DNA of 7,467 nt, from the NCBI GenBank assembly GCA_003250275.1, contig QKGW01000274.1, positions 1 to 7,467 on the forward strand. Direction: 5' to 3'. The translations under genes were made by a program, and so were the position numbers. Positions 7,270-7,467 of the stretch are shown piece by piece. The notes under the pieces are model-generated. The model was not told the origin of the DNA. It did no database searches and worked only from the letters and a program-made list of their open reading frames with translations. Positions within the stretch are counted from its first letter, which is position 1. Every line of letters starts with the position of its first letter. The DNA comes from Alphaproteobacteria bacterium. Lineage in GTDB: Bacteria > Pseudomonadota > Alphaproteobacteria > Rhodospirillales > Rhodospirillaceae.

Positions 7270-7467
7270 TCAACGGAAGTACTTCGCCATTTCGTCGGTC
7301 GGCACCATGCTGCCGCCGGTCGCCTCCAACTCGAGGAAGAAGCGCGCCAGCAGCGGAGCGAAGCGGGCGAGACGGCGCTCCGCCGCCTCGGCGTCGGCGA
7401 GGCCGAGCCCGACGTCGGCGAGCGCCTCGGCGGCGGGCGCGACCGCCGGGTTGAACCACGCGGTTTC
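7270..7467 (-). pseudogene. dsdA: D-serine dehydratase remnant with catalytic core deleted (5' end off the window)
   Basis: Only the last 65 codons are in the window; the frame is open to the right edge and ends in TGA at 7272-7270. Visible residues 1-52 (beginning ETAWFNP and containing VGL, RRLARFAP and finally EATGG) align without gaps to about residues 24-75 of E. coli DsdA as I remember it, with roughly half identical. Residues 49-65 (ATGGSMVPTDEMAKYFR, then stop) match the last part of the same enzyme, ATGGGMVPEEEMNQYL. Intact DsdA is a PLP enzyme of about 440 residues that deaminates D-serine to pyruvate. Here about 350 residues are missing between the two Ala-Thr-Gly-Gly motifs, including the lysine that binds PLP and the glycine-rich phosphate loop. 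The product cannot be a working dehydratase. The frame is kept, so a short protein of perhaps 90-100 residues might still be made. The comparison is from memory; a genome assembly collapse across the repeat is the main alternative. Confidence 0.75.

Noticed and set aside
7250..7459. Minus-strand open frame of 69 residues at the right edge
   Set aside because: It is an Arg-rich shadow in another frame of the dsdA remnant, whose own frame gives a clear family match.

Overview
The window is an ordinary-looking stretch of a high-GC proteobacterial chromosome, probably alphaproteobacterial judging by GC-rich codon use and protein character; I cannot name the genus. All recognisable genes are on the minus strand, so the region reads right to left.

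Positions 603-6454 hold a complete operon for the Na+-translocating NADH:quinone oxidoreductase, in the order nqrA, nqrB, nqrC, nqrD, nqrE, nqrF. It is followed by apbE, the flavin transferase that matures the complex; apbE overlaps the end of nqrF and runs off the left edge. Spacing is very tight (overlaps of 8 and 17 bases, gaps of 1 to 14 bases), so the genes are very likely co-transcribed and translationally coupled. NqrF takes electrons from NADH through FAD and a [2Fe-2S] centre. They pass via the NqrD/NqrE iron-sulfur centre and the covalent FMNs of NqrC and NqrB to ubiquinone, and Na+ is exported. Every cofactor ligand I could check is present: four NqrF cysteines, two cysteines each in NqrD and NqrE, and the FMN-bearing threonines of NqrB and NqrC. 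The system therefore looks functional. The maturation gene nqrM, often found after apbE, would lie beyond the left edge if present.

Positions 6455-7269 (about 815 bases) carry no convincing gene. The stretch must hold the nqr promoter region unless the operon is transcribed from further away. It contains a perfect hairpin with 10-base arms (6888-6909), an AT-rich patch near 7098-7132 and a 10-base palindrome at 7037-7046.

At the right edge (7270-7467) is the most unusual item. It is a 65-residue C-terminal stretch that aligns without gaps to the N-terminal domain of D-serine dehydratase (DsdA), then at an Ala-Thr-Gly-Gly motif passes straight into the extreme C-terminus of the same enzyme and stops. 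The roughly 350-residue PLP-dependent catalytic core is missing. Because intact DsdA carries the same four-residue motif at both places, this looks like an in-frame deletion between short repeats, leaving a dead or repurposed gene. Apart from this, I see no sign of a previously undescribed system.
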